A DNA stretch of 5,724 nt. Source: Thermodesulfobacteriales bacterium (lineage in GTDB: Bacteria; Desulfobacterota_D; UBA1144; Nemesobacterales; UBA2774). Under the pieces are notes generated by a model, which worked only from the letters and a program-made list of their open reading frames with translations, made no database searches and was not told the origin of the DNA. This document shows, piece by piece, positions 5,432 through 5,724 of this stretch (position 1 is the first letter of the stretch; every line of letters starts with the position of its first letter). The DNA lies in NCBI GenBank assembly GCA_004525335.1, contig SPCL01000131.1:1-5724 (forward strand), in the 5' to 3' direction. The translations under genes and the position numbers were made by a program.

Positions 5432-5724
5432 TTGACTACAAAACGAACACCCCTAAAACATGATCTTAGATCTCTTTTTTCAGAAAGCACTAATGATGAT
5501 AGGGGATTAGAATTTTTTATAACTCAATCGGATATCCCTAATTCTATTTCCGAGAAAAGATTGGACTTAGATAAACCCTCAAGAAATGTAGACTGGGATG
5601 ATGTACTTAAAGAGATAGCAAAGAAATCTAATCCACAGGTTTTCTTCTGGTTTTCACCGCTTAAGGCGGTTACTGAATCTGAAAACTCTTTAGTACTGAT
5701 GGCGAAAAACGAGTTTGACAGAGA
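5432..5724 (+). CDS. dnaA: Chromosomal replication initiator DnaA, N-terminal 97 codons (runs off window)
   Basis: DnaA binds the boxes at oriC and opens the origin. The visible part from residue 54 on is DnaA domain I: a Trp-led helix (DWDDVLKEIAKKSNPQ), the WFSPLKAV segment (73-80), then NSLVLMAKNEFDR (85-97), matching the W..L..I...., F..W(F/I).P, L.L.APN.F pattern of E. coli and B. subtilis DnaA. The ATPase and DNA-binding domains lie beyond the window. The start is TTG (5432-5434): GGAGG (5423-5427) is 4 bases upstream, a TAA at 5429-5431 blocks any earlier start, and the first in-frame ATG is codon 90, inside domain I. The first 53 residues are a polar extension not found in E. coli DnaA. 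Neighbouring DnaA boxes support the call. A later in-frame TTG at codon 44 is a weaker alternative start. Confidence 0.88.
   Translation, partial: MTTKRTPLKHDLRSLFSESTNDDRGLEFFITQSDIPNSISEKRLDLDKPSRNVDWDDVLKEIAKKSNPQVFFWFSPLKAVTESENSLVLMAKNEFDR

Noticed and set aside
5299..5490. Minus-strand 63-codon frame across the origin region and start of dnaA
   Set aside because: It runs through the dnaA promoter, DnaA boxes and dnaA N-terminus on the opposite strand; a chance frame.

Overview
The window reads as ordinary, AT-leaning bacterial chromosome with standard codon use. It holds four complete or C-terminal genes plus the first codons of dnaA, which lie behind a stretch with perfect DnaA boxes. 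The gene set (fused acyl-CoA mutase, kappa-class/DsbA-fold isomerase, E. coli FtnA-like ferritin, UMF1-type MFS transporter, dnaA) fits a free-living heterotrophic bacterium, probably with a Gram-negative-type envelope. The sequence alone does not let me name a phylum.

Layout: (1) 1-2301, plus strand: the C-terminal 766 codons of icmF (fused isobutyryl-CoA mutase); the B12-binding domain and most of the G-protein chaperone domain lie before the window. (2) 2310-2909, minus strand: a 2-hydroxychromene-2-carboxylate isomerase/DsbA-family protein, convergent with icmF and ending only 8 bases from it. (3) 2922-2961: a strong, nearly symmetrical hairpin with A and T tails, a terminator on both strands. 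(4) 2999-3496, minus strand: ferritin with every ferroxidase ligand intact. (5) 3497-3796: a divergent promoter region with a good ferritin promoter and several short repeats. (6) 3797-5083, plus strand: a 12-TM UMF1/Atg22-like MFS transporter. (7) 5084-5431: a gene-free, A-rich region with three perfect DnaA boxes, a good sigma70-type promoter and a 14-bp palindrome over its -10, read as an origin (oriC) and dnaA control region. (8) 5432-end: the first 97 codons of dnaA, beginning at a TTG codon, which open-reading-frame searches limited to ATG would miss.

The genes do not form one operon. icmF belongs to acyl-CoA carbon-skeleton rearrangement, ferritin to iron storage, and dnaA to replication initiation; the roles of the isomerase and transporter are open. 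Ferritin and the isomerase lie in tandem with a terminator hairpin between them and almost no room for a separate isomerase promoter, which suggests attenuated read-through. I found no mobile element, CRISPR array, tRNA, rRNA or clear new multi-gene system. The most rewarding part is the origin and dnaA promoter region at 5140-5440.
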